DNA of 64,000 nt, taken from Lachnospiraceae bacterium. GTDB taxonomy: Bacteria > Bacillota > Clostridia > Lachnospirales > Lachnospiraceae. Positions 17,005-26,900 of this stretch are shown here, piece after piece. Under the pieces are notes generated by a model that worked only from the letters and a program-made list of their open reading frames with translations, did no database searches and was not told the origin of the DNA. The stretch is from the NCBI GenBank assembly GCA_017550165.1, contig JAFZQH010000020.1:62001-126000 (forward strand), written 5' to 3'. How positions within the stretch are numbered: position 1 is the first letter of the stretch; the number at the start of each line of letters is the position of its first letter. The position numbers and the translations under genes are program-made.

Positions 17005-19650
17005 TTAAGACAACTGGCTTATCCGCTGCTCCACCTGAGAAAGCATCTCTTCGTATTTGGCCAGCTTATCCTTTTCCTCTTTAACCTTGGCTTCAGGTGC
17101 CTTGCTGACGAACTTCTCATTGGCAAGCATTCCTTTTGCTCTGTTTATCTCCGACATCAGGCGGTCTCTTTCTTTAGCCAGCCTTTCTTTTTCCTTATCA
17201 AGATCCACAAGCTCCTCAAAGGGGATATAGATCACTGCTCCGGGAATAACAGCCGATACCGCCGAATCATCAATGCCGGTCTTGTCTTTCTGAATGACAA
17301 CCCTGTTGGACATAGCAAGGTTAATATAATCCTCTTTCATTTTTTCGAAAGTATTTGCAACCTTCTCGTCTTCGGAAACAATATATACCGTGGCTTTTTT
17401 TGACGGAGGAACATTAAGTTCCGTTCTGGAATTCCTTATAGCTCTTACTGCGTCCTGAATATGTCCGAAGGCTTCCTCATCCTCAGGGTAAGAATCATCA
17501 CTGCAATATAGGGGCCAGGCTGAGACCATTATGGATTCTTCCTCCGATTGAAGTGTACAGAATATCTCCTCGGTTATAAAAGGCATATAAGGATGTAAAA
17601 GCTTTAATGCGCCGATAAGCACAGACCTTAAAGTCCATAATGCAGCATTGGCAACCGCCGGGTTATCTTCTTTTTTGTATAATCTAGGTTTAACAATCTC
17701 TATATACCAGTCACAGAATTCATCCCAGATAAAGTCATATATCTTCTGAACGGCAATCCCCAGTTCATATTTCTCCATATTATCCGTTACTTCCTGTATA
17801 ACGGTGTTGAATCTGGAGATGATCCATCGGTCTGTCGGCGCAAGATCCTTCGGGTCCGGCCTTTCGGGCGCTTGGTCCCCCAGGTTCATCATAATGAATC
17901 TGGATGCATTCCATATCTTATTGGCAAAATTCCTGTTGGCCTCTACCCTCTCCCAATAGAAACGCATATCATTTCCCGGAGAGTTGCCTGTGATTATGGT
18001 AAGCCTGAGGGCATCAGCTCCGTACTTATCTATTACCTCCAGGGGATCGATCCCGTTCCCCAGCGACTTACTCATTTTACGGCCCTGGGAATCCCTTATA
18101 AGACCATGTATAAGAACTGTATGGAAGGGGCTCCTGCCCGTATGGGCATAACCCGAAAATACCATCCTTACCACCCAGAAGAAGATGATGTCATATCCCG
18201 TAACAAGCACATCTGTGGGATAGAAATATTCCAGCTCCGGAGTCTTCTCCGGCCAGCCCAGTGTGGAGAAGGGCCATAATGCCGATGAGAACCAGGTATC
18301 CAGAACATCTTCATCCTGTTTTATATTAGTGCTGCCGCATTTTGCGCATTTATGAGGCGCCTCCTTGGAGACCATGACCTCACCGCAGTCCCGGCAATAG
18401 TAGGCAGGGATCCTGTGGCCCCACCACAACTGTCTGGAGATGCACCAGTCCCTGATGCTTTCCAGCCAGTGAAGATATATCTTATTGAACCGTTCCGGAA
18501 CGAACTTAAGCTCCCCGGTCTTTATGGCATTAATTGCAGGCTTTGCCAGTTCCTCCATGGCAACAAACCACTGGGGCTTTATAAGAGGTTCTACTACGGT
18601 CTTACAGCGGTCGTGGGTTCCAACGTTATGTACGTGAGTCTCTATCCTGACAAGGAGTCCGAGGTCCTCCAGTTCCTTTACAATGGCTTTCCGGGCATCA
18701 TATCTGTCCATTCCCGCATATTTACCGCCATTTTCGTTAATGGTGGCGTCATCGTTCATTATGTTGATCTCCGGTAGGTTATGACGCTTGCCCACCTCGA
18801 AGTCGTTAGGGTCATGGGCCGGGGTTATCTTAACTACACCGGTCCCGAATTCCTTATCCACATACTCATCGGCTATAATAGGTATCTCGCGGCCCACCAG
18901 AGGCAGGATAGCGGTCTTGCCGACAAGATCCTTGTATCTGTCATCATCAGGATGAACAGCCAGCGCGGTATCTCCCAGCATAGTCTCCGGTCTGGTGGTG
19001 GCTATCTCCACAAATCTGTCGCTGTCCTTAACAGGATAATTGATATGCCAGAAATGGCCTTCCATCTCTGCATGCTCAACCTCTGCATCCGAGAGAGATG
19101 TTCCGCAAACGGGACACCAGTTGATTATCCTGGAGCCCTTATAAATATAACCTTCATTATATAATTTAACAAAAACCTCCAGGACAGCCGCAGAACACCC
19201 TTCATCCATCGTAAAGCGTTCCTTGTCCCAGTCAGCGGAAACCCCCATTTTCTTAAGCTGTGTGACGATCCTTGACCCATACTCGTCACGCCACTGCCAT
19301 GCCCTCTCCAGGAATTTCTCACGGCCCAGTTCTTCCTTGTCAATGCCTTCCTTCTTGAGAGCCTCTATTATCTTGACCTCGGTAGCAATGCTGGCATGGT
19401 CCGTCCCCGGCTGCCACAGGGCCTCGAATCCCTGCATACGTTTGAATCTGATCAGGATATCCTGCAGGGTGTTGTCAAATGCATGACCCATATGAAGCTG
19501 TCCCGTTATATTCGGGGGCGGCATTACGATAGTAAAGGGTTTCTTATTCTTATTCGGCTCAGCGTGGAAGTAATTCTTCTCCTCCCACTTCTTATACAGC
19601 CGATCTTCAATCCTTTTCGGATCATATGTTTTCTCCAGTTCCTTGCTCAT
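17005..19650 (-). CDS. valS: Valyl-tRNA synthetase
   Basis: This 881-aa class I aminoacyl-tRNA synthetase charges tRNA-Val. The ATP-binding signature [18 protein letters not shown] (HMGH form of HIGH) lies near residue 42, and [14 protein letters not shown] (KMSKS loop) near 525. The editing domain between them has the usual [12 protein letters not shown]. The C-terminal arm is a coiled coil ([19 protein letters not shown]...) that clamps the tRNA, as is normal for ValRS. I prefer the ATG at 19648-19650 (MSKELEKTY) because GGGAAAGG is correctly spaced for it; the ATG nine bases earlier is too close. It lies 23 nt after the diguanylate cyclase gene, and I see no T-box leader. Confidence 0.97.
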   Translation of the reverse strand: MSKELEKTYDPKRIEDRLYKKWEEKNYFHAEPNKNKKPFTIVMPPPNITGQLHMGHAFDNTLQDILIRFKRMQGFEALWQPGTDHASIATEVKIIEALKKEGIDKEELGREKFLERAWQWRDEYGSRIVTQLKKMGVSADWDKERFTMDEGCSAAVLEVFVKLYNEGYIYKGSRIINWCPVCGTSLSDAEVEHAEMEGHFWHINYPVKDSDRFVEIATTRPETMLGDTALAVHPDDDRYKDLVGKTAILPLVGREIPIIADEYVDKEFGTGVVKITPAHDPNDFEVGKRHNLPEINIMNDDATINENGGKYAGMDRYDARKAIVKELEDLGLLVRIETHVHNVGTHDRCKTVVEPLIKPQWFVAMEELAKPAINAIKTGELKFVPERFNKIYLHWLESIRDWCISRQLWWGHRIPAYYCRDCGEVMVSKEAPHKCAKCGSTNIKQDEDVLDTWFSSALWPFSTLGWPEKTPELEYFYPTDVLVTGYDIIFFWVVRMVFSGYAHTGRSPFHTVLIHGLIRDSQGRKMSKSLGNGIDPLEVIDKYGADALRLTIITGNSPGNDMRFYWERVEANRNFANKIWNASRFIMMNLGDQAPERPDPKDLAPTDRWIISRFNTVIQEVTDNMEKYELGIAVQKIYDFIWDEFCDWYIEIVKPRLYKKEDNPAVANAALWTLRSVLIGALKLLHPYMPFITEEIFCTLQSEEESIMVSAWPLYCSDDSYPEDEEAFGHIQDAVRAIRNSRTELNVPPSKKATVYIVSEDEKVANTFEKMKEDYINLAMSNRVVIQKDKTGIDDSAVSAVIPGAVIYIPFEELVDLDKEKERLAKERDRLMSEINRAKGMLANEKFVSKAPEAKVKEEKDKLAKYEEMLSQVEQRISQLS

Positions 19651-19682
19651 GATCAGCATATCCTTTCCCTAAGTTATAATCC

Positions 19683-21032
19683 TTAATAATGTGCTCTTCT
19701 TCTGTCCTCGTGATTCTCATAAAAGACCTTCTTGTTCAGATACATAGCCTTATCGGCCCGCTCAAAGGTATCCTTGTATCCCGAGTCTCTTGTTTTATCA
19801 TATATGGCATAACCGGTAGAAACAGTTATCTTGAGATTATGCTTTTTTAATTTCTCCGTATTTTCACAGGTTTCTTCCAACAGGTTTGTCAACCGGACGA
19901 AATCCTCGGCAGGATCCCGGCCATCCAGCAGCGCCACGAACTCGTCTCCTCCCGTCCGGTAAAGATTCTCTCTCCCGAATATATGCCCGATCAAACCTGC
20001 AACCTTGGTAATCACGCGGTCTCCGTTATCATGTCCGTAATCATCGTTTATCATCTTGAGCTGGTTGATATCAAATACGGCAACGGTAAAGTCTGCCTGG
20101 CCAAGAGCGATGCTTTCTTCCAGGCGTTTGACTGCCTCTTCATATGCCGCTCTGTTATTCAGTCCCGTAAGACCGTCTATAAAAGCCTGGGATCTTATAG
20201 CATCGATCCGTTCACCCAATCGGTCCTGCATCAGCCGTATATTCTCTCCCAGCGCATCGATCTCATCGCCGCCCTTCCTCACATATTCGTCCTGATCCTC
20301 ATCTTCCATAGGCTCCATTGCCGGAGATACTTCATGAACAAGCGTCTCAATACCATCGGACAGTATGTTCATTTCCCTGAACACCCTTGAAAAACTATTT
20401 CTGTAACTTGAAGAGATAACAACCGCAATGAAAACACTGAAAACAAATGCGACTCCTATAATGATGACCGTCGTCCATATCAAACCTGAAATCTCTTTTT
20501 CATACCATTCAGCACTGAAATCGACAGCGACGATACCTGATACCTTCCCCGCAGAATCAAACACGGGCGAATATGCGCTGTAGAACCTTCCCCAATCATC
20601 AGTGTATGGTTCATTGTCAACCGCAGACTCTCCATTGCTCGCCTGATAAAGTGCATCCGTATACACCACAGCCTGTCCGAACTCTGCCGGATCTTTTACT
20701 GTAGGGTCAACCGTGAAAATGAAACTGCCGTCTCCTATCTCACGGACACAGTATATGTATTCCAGTTTGATGTTATCCTGAAAATAAGCCAGAGTGCTCT
20801 GAACTTTTATATAATCCTGCGTGTCTTTGTCCTTGGCTTCAATCCGGGAAAGTGCATCACCATCGATCATGGAAGCTGCTGTTTTGGTTATATCCAGCAT
20901 GCGCGCCTGTATCTGGTTCTTCATGGATTCTGCAGACTGTCTGGTAAGAATAAATCCAAGGAAAGCATTGATCAGGATAAGCAGCATGCATACCATGACC
21001 AAATACTTATGTGTACGACTGATCCTCTTCAT
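19683..21032 (-). CDS. Membrane diguanylate cyclase (GGDEF)
   Basis: A 449-aa protein predicted to make cyclic di-GMP. A membrane span near 9-30 and a second near 182-206 enclose an extracytoplasmic sensor of about 150 residues, which resembles a Cache-type domain. A linker of about 70 residues with HAMP-like character follows, then the GGDEF domain from about 282 with intact GGDEF at 361-365 and DINQLKMINDDYGH before it. The RxxD inhibitory site normally found five residues upstream of GGDEF is absent (FGRE here), so product inhibition by that route is unlikely. It has its own promoter and lies just upstream of valS. The HD-GYP protein elsewhere in the window would oppose its activity. Confidence 0.93.
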   Translation of the reverse strand: MKRISRTHKYLVMVCMLLILINAFLGFILTRQSAESMKNQIQARMLDITKTAASMIDGDALSRIEAKDKDTQDYIKVQSTLAYFQDNIKLEYIYCVREIGDGSFIFTVDPTVKDPAEFGQAVVYTDALYQASNGESAVDNEPYTDDWGRFYSAYSPVFDSAGKVSGIVAVDFSAEWYEKEISGLIWTTVIIIGVAFVFSVFIAVVISSSYRNSFSRVFREMNILSDGIETLVHEVSPAMEPMEDEDQDEYVRKGGDEIDALGENIRLMQDRLGERIDAIRSQAFIDGLTGLNNRAAYEEAVKRLEESIALGQADFTVAVFDINQLKMINDDYGHDNGDRVITKVAGLIGHIFGRENLYRTGGDEFVALLDGRDPAEDFVRLTNLLEETCENTEKLKKHNLKITVSTGYAIYDKTRDSGYKDTFERADKAMYLNKKVFYENHEDRRRAHY

Positions 21033-21087
21033 ATAGTAACCCTATTGTGAGACCATAACTATTGCCCGTCAATACGCTCCATTAAAG

Positions 21088-21115
21088 ATTATAACATAAA
21101 AAACAATCCCGTAAA
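21088..21115 (-). promoter_or_regulatory. Promoter of the diguanylate cyclase gene
   Basis: On the minus strand an extended -10 TGTTATAAT (TATAAT at 21088-21093) lies 16 nt from TTTACG (21110-21115), about 55 nt before the ATG and immediately downstream of the nrdD terminator. Confidence 0.65.
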
Positions 21116-21117
21116 GT

Positions 21118-21149
21118 GCAAACGGGATGAGTTACCTCATCCCGTTTGC
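21118..21149 (-). terminator. Hairpin terminator of nrdD (GTAA tetraloop)
   Basis: Perfect 14-bp arms GCAAACGGGATGAG and CTCATCCCGTTTGC enclose a GTAA tetraloop (GNRA type) on the minus strand, 32 nt after the nrdD stop. The T-tract is poor. The same core hairpin occurs at 36018-36045. Confidence 0.7.
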
Positions 21150-21181
21150 TTGTGGAATTGTTATTTTGTTATAAGTAGAGG

Positions 21182-23569
21182 CTATGCCTGAACTTTCAGT
21201 GAATCAATGTACTTCTGTACATTGGCGGCGCCGGCATATTTCTGAACCGTGCCGTTCTCGACAACAACCAGTGTCGGAGCCTGCATGATGGAGTATTTGT
21301 CACGAAGCTCTGCATTCTCCTCAGCATCGATGATCACGTAGGGAATATTCTCCTTGGATAACTTCTCCTTGATCATCCTGCAGTTAGGGCAGGTCTTGGT
21401 GGTGAAAAGGTATCTCACATCATCCGAATCCTCGAATGTCACATCATCCTTTGAGATGGTAACAACCTTGGCCTTAACTCTGTTATCCTTTGCGAATACA
21501 TTCTTAAGGTCGTAAAGCTTCCTGTTCTTGAACTCCTGAGCCTTACCGTCATTCCAGTTCTGAACCGGGCGATAGTATCCTGTGATACGGCTGTATACTT
21601 CGGTCTTCTTGCCGCAGATGGGACATTCATACTGCTCACCCGTTATATATCCGTGCTCTGCGCAGATGGAATATGTAGGTGACAATGTATAGTAGGGCAG
21701 CTTATAGTTCTCAGCGACCACTCTTACCAGCTTGCTTGCTGCTTCCCAGTCAGGAAGCTTCTCTCCCAGGAAGGCATGGAATACTGTTCCTGATGTGTAG
21801 AGAGTCTGGAGGTCATCCTGGATATCAAGTGCCTCAAATATATCTGTTGTATAGTCAACCGGAAGATGTGAACTGTTGGTGTAGTAGGGGGTATCTCCCT
21901 CATTACCTGCAGTCTTGATATCCGGCCATTTATTCTTGTCATGCTTTGCCAGACGATAGGATGTAGACTCGGCAGGTGTGGCCTCCAGGTTATAAAGGTC
22001 GCCATACTGCTCCTGATAATCGGAAAGCCTGTTCCTCATGAAATTAAGTACATCCTTGGCAAATTCCTGAGTCTCACGATGTGTAAGATCCATCTGCAGC
22101 CACTTGGCGTTAAGGCCTACTTCGTTCATGCCCACAAGACCTATGGTTGAGAAATGATTATCAAATCCACCGAGATAGTGTTTTGTGTAAGGATATAATC
22201 CCTCGTCAAGAAGTCTTGTGATGATCTCTCTCTTGATCTTTAATGAACGGGCGGAGATATCCATCATGTGACCCAGTCTCTTATAGAAGTCATCCTTATC
22301 TGTTGCAAGATATGCAATCCTCGGAAGGTTAATGGTAACAACACCGATGGAACCTGTGCTCTCACCGGCTCCGAAGAATCCACCGGATTTCTTGCGAAGC
22401 TCACGAAGATCAAGACGCAGTCTGCAGCACATACTACGCACGTCAGAAGGTTCCATATCGCTGTTGATATAATTTGAAAAATAAGGTGTTCCGTACTTGG
22501 CGGTCATCTCAAAGAGAAGCCTGTTGTTCTCCGTATCGGACCAGTCAAACGCATCTGTGATGGAGTATGTGGGAATGGGATACTGGAATCCTCTTCCGTT
22601 GGAATCGCCCTCGATCATGATCTCAAGGAAGGCCTTGTTGATCATATCCATCTCTTTCTGGCAGTCACGATAATAGAAATCCTGCTCTTTGCCGCCTACG
22701 ATAGCCGGAAGGTCTGCCAGGTCGGCAGGAACCACCCAGTCAAGTGTGATGTTGGAGAAGGGTGCCTGTGTTCCCCAGCGGCTGGGGGTGTTAACACCGT
22801 ATACAAATGATTCTATGCACTTCTTAACCTCGTCATAACTGAGGTTATCCTTCTTGGCGAAGGGTGCAAGGTATGTATCAAATGATGAGAAGGCCTGTGC
22901 TCCTGCCCATTCATTCTGCATAATACCGAGGAAGTTGACCATCTGGTTGCAGAGAACGGATAAATGCTTGGCAGGTGAAGATGTGATCTTACCGCTGATC
23001 CCGCCTAAGCCTTCCTGAATAAGCTGCTTTAATGACCATCCTGCACAGTATCCTGTAAGCATAGCCAAATCATGGAGATGGATATCGGCATTCCTGTGAG
23101 CCTCTGCTATCTCCTCGTCATATATCTCAGACAGCCAGTAGTTGGCTGTAATAGCTCCTGAATTACTTAAGATCAGTCCCCCAACTGAATAGGTAACGGT
23201 AGAATTCTCCTTAACTCTCCAATCCTCGATCTTCACGTAGGAGTTAACAAGATCCTTATAGTCCAGTATAGTGGACTTCATGTTACGGATCTTCTCTCTC
23301 TGCTTACGATACAGGATATATGCCTTGGCAACCTCCGTGTATCCGGTCTGCTCTAATACGGTCTCCACTGAGTCCTGGATGGTCTCCACGTGGATCTCAC
23401 TGTTCTCGATCTTTTTCTGGAAATCCGCAGTAACACGAAGCGCTAAAAGATCAATGATCTCGCTGGTGTACTCATTCCCTGTGGCCACAAATGCCTGTTC
23501 AATGGCCTTGCTGATCTTATTGAGGTCAAAATCAGCCTTCTTACCGTCACGTTTAACAACTGTAAACAT
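21182..23569 (-). CDS. nrdD: Anaerobic (class III) ribonucleoside-triphosphate reductase with fused redoxin domain
   Basis: A 795-aa glycyl-radical enzyme that makes deoxyribonucleotides from NTPs without oxygen. The N-terminus (FTVVKRDGKKADFDLNKISK, about 1-95) is an ATP-cone. The catalytic barrel contains CCRLRLDLRELRKKSGGFFG and GSIGVVTINLPRI. The zinc site shows CAEHGY...CPICGKK, and the radical glycine is Gly664 in RITGYYRPVQNWN. After the radical loop, residues of about 705-795 form a thioredoxin/glutaredoxin-like domain with CPNC (Cys727 and Cys730) and the cis-proline pattern QAPTLVVV. This suggests reducing equivalents are delivered by the attached redoxin. The activase NrdG is not adjacent. 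Own promoter and terminator are visible, so it is probably monocistronic. Confidence 0.95.
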   Translation of the reverse strand: MFTVVKRDGKKADFDLNKISKAIEQAFVATGNEYTSEIIDLLALRVTADFQKKIENSEIHVETIQDSVETVLEQTGYTEVAKAYILYRKQREKIRNMKSTILDYKDLVNSYVKIEDWRVKENSTVTYSVGGLILSNSGAITANYWLSEIYDEEIAEAHRNADIHLHDLAMLTGYCAGWSLKQLIQEGLGGISGKITSSPAKHLSVLCNQMVNFLGIMQNEWAGAQAFSSFDTYLAPFAKKDNLSYDEVKKCIESFVYGVNTPSRWGTQAPFSNITLDWVVPADLADLPAIVGGKEQDFYYRDCQKEMDMINKAFLEIMIEGDSNGRGFQYPIPTYSITDAFDWSDTENNRLLFEMTAKYGTPYFSNYINSDMEPSDVRSMCCRLRLDLRELRKKSGGFFGAGESTGSIGVVTINLPRIAYLATDKDDFYKRLGHMMDISARSLKIKREIITRLLDEGLYPYTKHYLGGFDNHFSTIGLVGMNEVGLNAKWLQMDLTHRETQEFAKDVLNFMRNRLSDYQEQYGDLYNLEATPAESTSYRLAKHDKNKWPDIKTAGNEGDTPYYTNSSHLPVDYTTDIFEALDIQDDLQTLYTSGTVFHAFLGEKLPDWEAASKLVRVVAENYKLPYYTLSPTYSICAEHGYITGEQYECPICGKKTEVYSRITGYYRPVQNWNDGKAQEFKNRKLYDLKNVFAKDNRVKAKVVTISKDDVTFEDSDDVRYLFTTKTCPNCRMIKEKLSKENIPYVIIDAEENAELRDKYSIMQAPTLVVVENGTVQKYAGAANVQKYIDSLKVQA

Positions 23570-23697
23570 TCTCTACCGCCCTTTCATCCTCTTAGTATTA
23601 ATCCCCGACCCTTCCTGTCGGGCTTGCCGGTTTCTGCACAGTTCCCTCATACGCAGAAAACAGCAGAAAAATATAGTGCCGGTATGTCACTGTGATA

Positions 23698-23726
23698 AGT
23701 GTATCAGATAACCTGTACCCAGTCAA
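23698..23726 (-). promoter_or_regulatory. Promoter of nrdD
   Basis: TTGACT (23721-23726) and TACACT (23698-23703) are spaced by 17 nt on the minus strand, with an A/T-rich stretch just upstream. The 5' leader is about 120 nt. Further upstream, ACAACATCTAGTGTGT loosely resembles an NrdR box, but the match is weak. Confidence 0.6.
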
Positions 23727-23775
23727 GGACTAAATACAATATATTTGATATTTTTTTACTTCACACACTAGATGT

Positions 23776-23880
23776 TGTGGAAAAACAGGATTTTACTAAT
23801 CAACATCCCATTCCTTTATTTATGGGATATTCACCCCTTATCCACACTCATTCCACAAAAAATAAACCAGCATATCCACA
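23776..23880. promoter_or_regulatory. Cluster of DnaA-box-like 9-mers upstream of nrdD
   Basis: The 401-bp gap between nrdD and pyc contains a perfect DnaA box TTATCCACA (23838-23846) and ATATCCACA (23872-23880), one mismatch. It also has TTTTCCACA on the minus strand (23776-23784, one mismatch) and CATTCCACA (23849-23857, two mismatches). Three of them lie within 43 bp on the plus strand. They sit about 50-180 bp upstream of the nrdD -35 box. Besides these, the promoter and the hairpin repeat at its right end, I see nothing else in this gap. Confidence 0.55.
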
Positions 23881-23906
23881 AAGGGACAGCCGGTTTATTT
23901 ACATAA

Positions 23907-23977
23907 GTCCAACATGCCTGCGGCATGTCGCCGTGTCATAAGGCATCCACCATGCTTCGCACGGTCCCCCTTATGAC
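23907..23977 (-). repeat. Structured two-hairpin repeat, copy 2 (overlaps the pyc stop codon)
   Basis: Read on the minus strand, GTCATAAGG (23977-23969) pairs with CCTTATGAC (23943-23935), enclosing an inner CCGTGC-GAA-GCATGG hairpin whose one G-U pair forms only in the minus-strand RNA. Next come GGCGACAT and a second hairpin ACATGCC-GCA-GGCATGT, ending in TTGGAC. Length and order match copy 1 at 473-543. The pyc stop codon TAA (23971-23973) lies inside the first arm, so the element forms the gene's 3' end and may act as terminator or mRNA stabiliser. Confidence 0.75.
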
Positions 23978-26900
23978 ATTATTTCAAAAGATATCAGCAG
24001 ATCGTCCTGGCTTACCCGGTCTCCCTCGGCAACATATATCTTGTCAACCTTGCCGGCAACCCGGGATACAACAGTAGTTTCCATCTTCATGGCTTCCACG
24101 GTCATAAGCGGCATGTTAACGGATACTTCGTCGCCCTCCTTAACAAATACTTTTGCGACGGTTCCCGGGATGGCTGAGCCGAGATGAGCGGGATTCTTCT
24201 TATCGGCCTTAAGCTTCCTGTCGGATACGACCTCCTGGCTCTTATCAAGCACCTGTATCTCTCGCATCTGGCCGTTAACCTCAAAGAGGAGGGTTCGCAC
24301 GCCTTCGGGAGAGATGGGGCCTTTGCCGGTATACTTAATAATGAGATCCTTTCCCTCAGCCATATTGAGCACGGTTTCTTCTCCCTCCCTGAGACCGTAG
24401 AAATAAACATGACTCTCAAGATGAGACACATCGTTGTAGCTCTCCAGATGCTCGCAGTATTCCTCATAAACCTTGGGATACATGGCATAACTTATGACCT
24501 TTCGCTCCATATCCACGTCGCTGGAATGGCTTAAATCAAATTCAGATTTAAGTTTATCTTCGAGAGCCTTAAGATCCACGGGGGGAAGAAGCGATCCGGG
24601 ACGGACTGTAACAGCCTCCTGACCCTTAAGAACTATTCTTTGGAGTTCTGTCGGGAATCCTCCGTCAGGCTGTCCCATCATACCTTTAAAGTATTCCACC
24701 ACTGAGTCGGGATACGAAAGATCTGCCCCCGCCTCAAGTATATTATCCTTATTAAGGCCGTTCTTATACATGAATATGGCAAGATCACCGACCGCCTTGG
24801 AGGAAGGGGTAACCTTGACGATATTGCCCAGAAGATCATTGGCCTGTTTGTACAGACTCTTGATCTCATCAAACTCATCTGCCGATCCCATGGCTGTAAC
24901 CTGCGCCAGAAGATTGGAATACTGTCCTCCGGGGATCTCGTATTTATAAATCTCTGCCCTGGGTGAATCCATATCGGATTCAAAGCTCTTATATACCTTA
25001 CGAACTCTTGCATAGTACTGACTGAGTTCGTTCAATTCATCCATATCAAGTCCTGTATCTCTTGCAGTGCCCTGCAAAGCCTCAACGACTGAATTCATGG
25101 AAGGCTGGCTGGTCAGCGAACTCATGGATTCAACTGCCAGGTCAGCTATATCAAGGCCTGCCTCGGCGGCCATGAGTATGGTGGCGACACCGTTTCCCGT
25201 AGAATCGTGGGTGTGAAGATGAACAGGGATATTGATCTCGGATTTAAGAGCCTTAACCAGTTCTTTAGCAGCATAGGGCTTTAAGAGACCCGCCATATCC
25301 TTAATGGCAAATGCATGGCATCCCAGGCTCTCCAGCTCCTTAGCCTTGCCCACGTAATAGTCAAGAGTATACTTGGTCTCATCGGGATTGGAGATATCCC
25401 CTGTATAGCAAACGGATCCCTCAACTATCTTACCAGTCTTCAATGCTTCTTCGATGGGCATTTTCATGTTCTCAACCCAGTTGAGGCTGTCGAATATCCT
25501 GAACACGTCAACGCCGTGTTCACCGGATAATCTGATGAATTCCCTGACCACGTTATCGGGATAGTTGCTGTACCCCACTGCATTTGATGCACGAAGGAGC
25601 ATCTGTATCAGTGTATTGGGCATTCTCTCCGAGAGAAGAGCGAGCCTTCGCCAGGGAGATTCCTTCAGGAATCTGTAGGCCGTATCGTAAGTCGCGCCAC
25701 CCCAGGCCTCCACTGAGAAGGCATTCTGGAGAAATGCATTGGTGGCCCTTGCAGCGCCTGCAAGATCCTTTGTGCGCATACGTGTCGCCATCAAGGATTG
25801 CTGGGCATCACGCATGGTGGTATCAGTGACATATAACCTGTCGGACTTTAAGATCTTCTGACAGAAGCCCTCTGCCCCCAATTTAAGAAACTCATCCTTA
25901 GACCCGTATATCTTCTTTGATTCATCATATTTGGGAAGGACCCGGTCCTCAAATGCGGGTTTGGGTCCCTTATTGTCATTTACTATCCTGTTACCGATAA
26001 ACTCCGCAACTTTGGTAGCCCGGTCCCCGATCCTGTCAAACTGGAAGAGGCTGGGAGTTTCCTCAATAAATGTGGTGTGGCACATTCCTTTTCTGAAGGT
26101 CTCATGCTGGATAAGGTTGGTCAGGAAGGGAATATTGGTCTTAACTCCGCGGACACGAAGCTCTTTTAATGCTCTTGTGGCTTTATCTATGGCACCCTGG
26201 AATGTCCGGTCGTGAGCGATAAGCTTGACCAGAAGGCTGTCATAATAAGGCAGTATCTCTGCTCCCGTATATGCATTACCACCGTCAAGACGTATGCCGT
26301 TGCCGCCGCCGGAACGGTATACCGTGATCTTGCCGGTGTCGGGAAGGAAATTATTCCTGGGGTCTTCAGTGGTTACACGGGTCTGGATCGCATATCCGTG
26401 CTCATGTATATCATCCTGTCCCTGGATATTGATCTCCGGGGAGCTCAGGCGATATCCTTCGGCAATGAGGATCTGGGCCCGTACGATATCGATACCCACT
26501 ATTTCTTCCGTAACAGTATGCTCAACCTGGATCCTGGGGTTCATCTCTATAAAGTAAGGATTATAATCACTGTCCACCAGGAATTCCAGAGTTCCGGCAT
26601 TCCTGTATCCTACAGCCTTGCACAATCTGATGGCACTGTCAAAGATGATCTTTCTGGTCTTGTCCGGTATTGAAAAGGCCGGGGCATACTCCACCACTTT
26701 CTGATGCCTTCTCTGAACCGAACAGTCTCGGTCGAATAAGTGCACCACATCCCCGTAATTATCTCCCAGAACCTGCACTTCTATATGCTTGGGACCTTTA
26801 AGGTATTTTTCCACAAAGATAAGGTCGTCTCCAAAAGCCTTCTTGGATTCTTCCCTGGCTTCTGCAAACTCTCTGGGCATGTCTTCTCTCTTGTTGACTA

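Noticed and set aside
19651-19682. Possible T-box leader of valS
   Set aside because: The gap to the preceding gene is about 30 nt, far too short, and no T-box sequence is present.
23750-23800. Paired NrdR boxes upstream of nrdD
   Set aside because: ACAACATCTAGTGTGT and a second site 31 nt away have the right spacing, but the match to the NrdR consensus is too weak, especially for the second.
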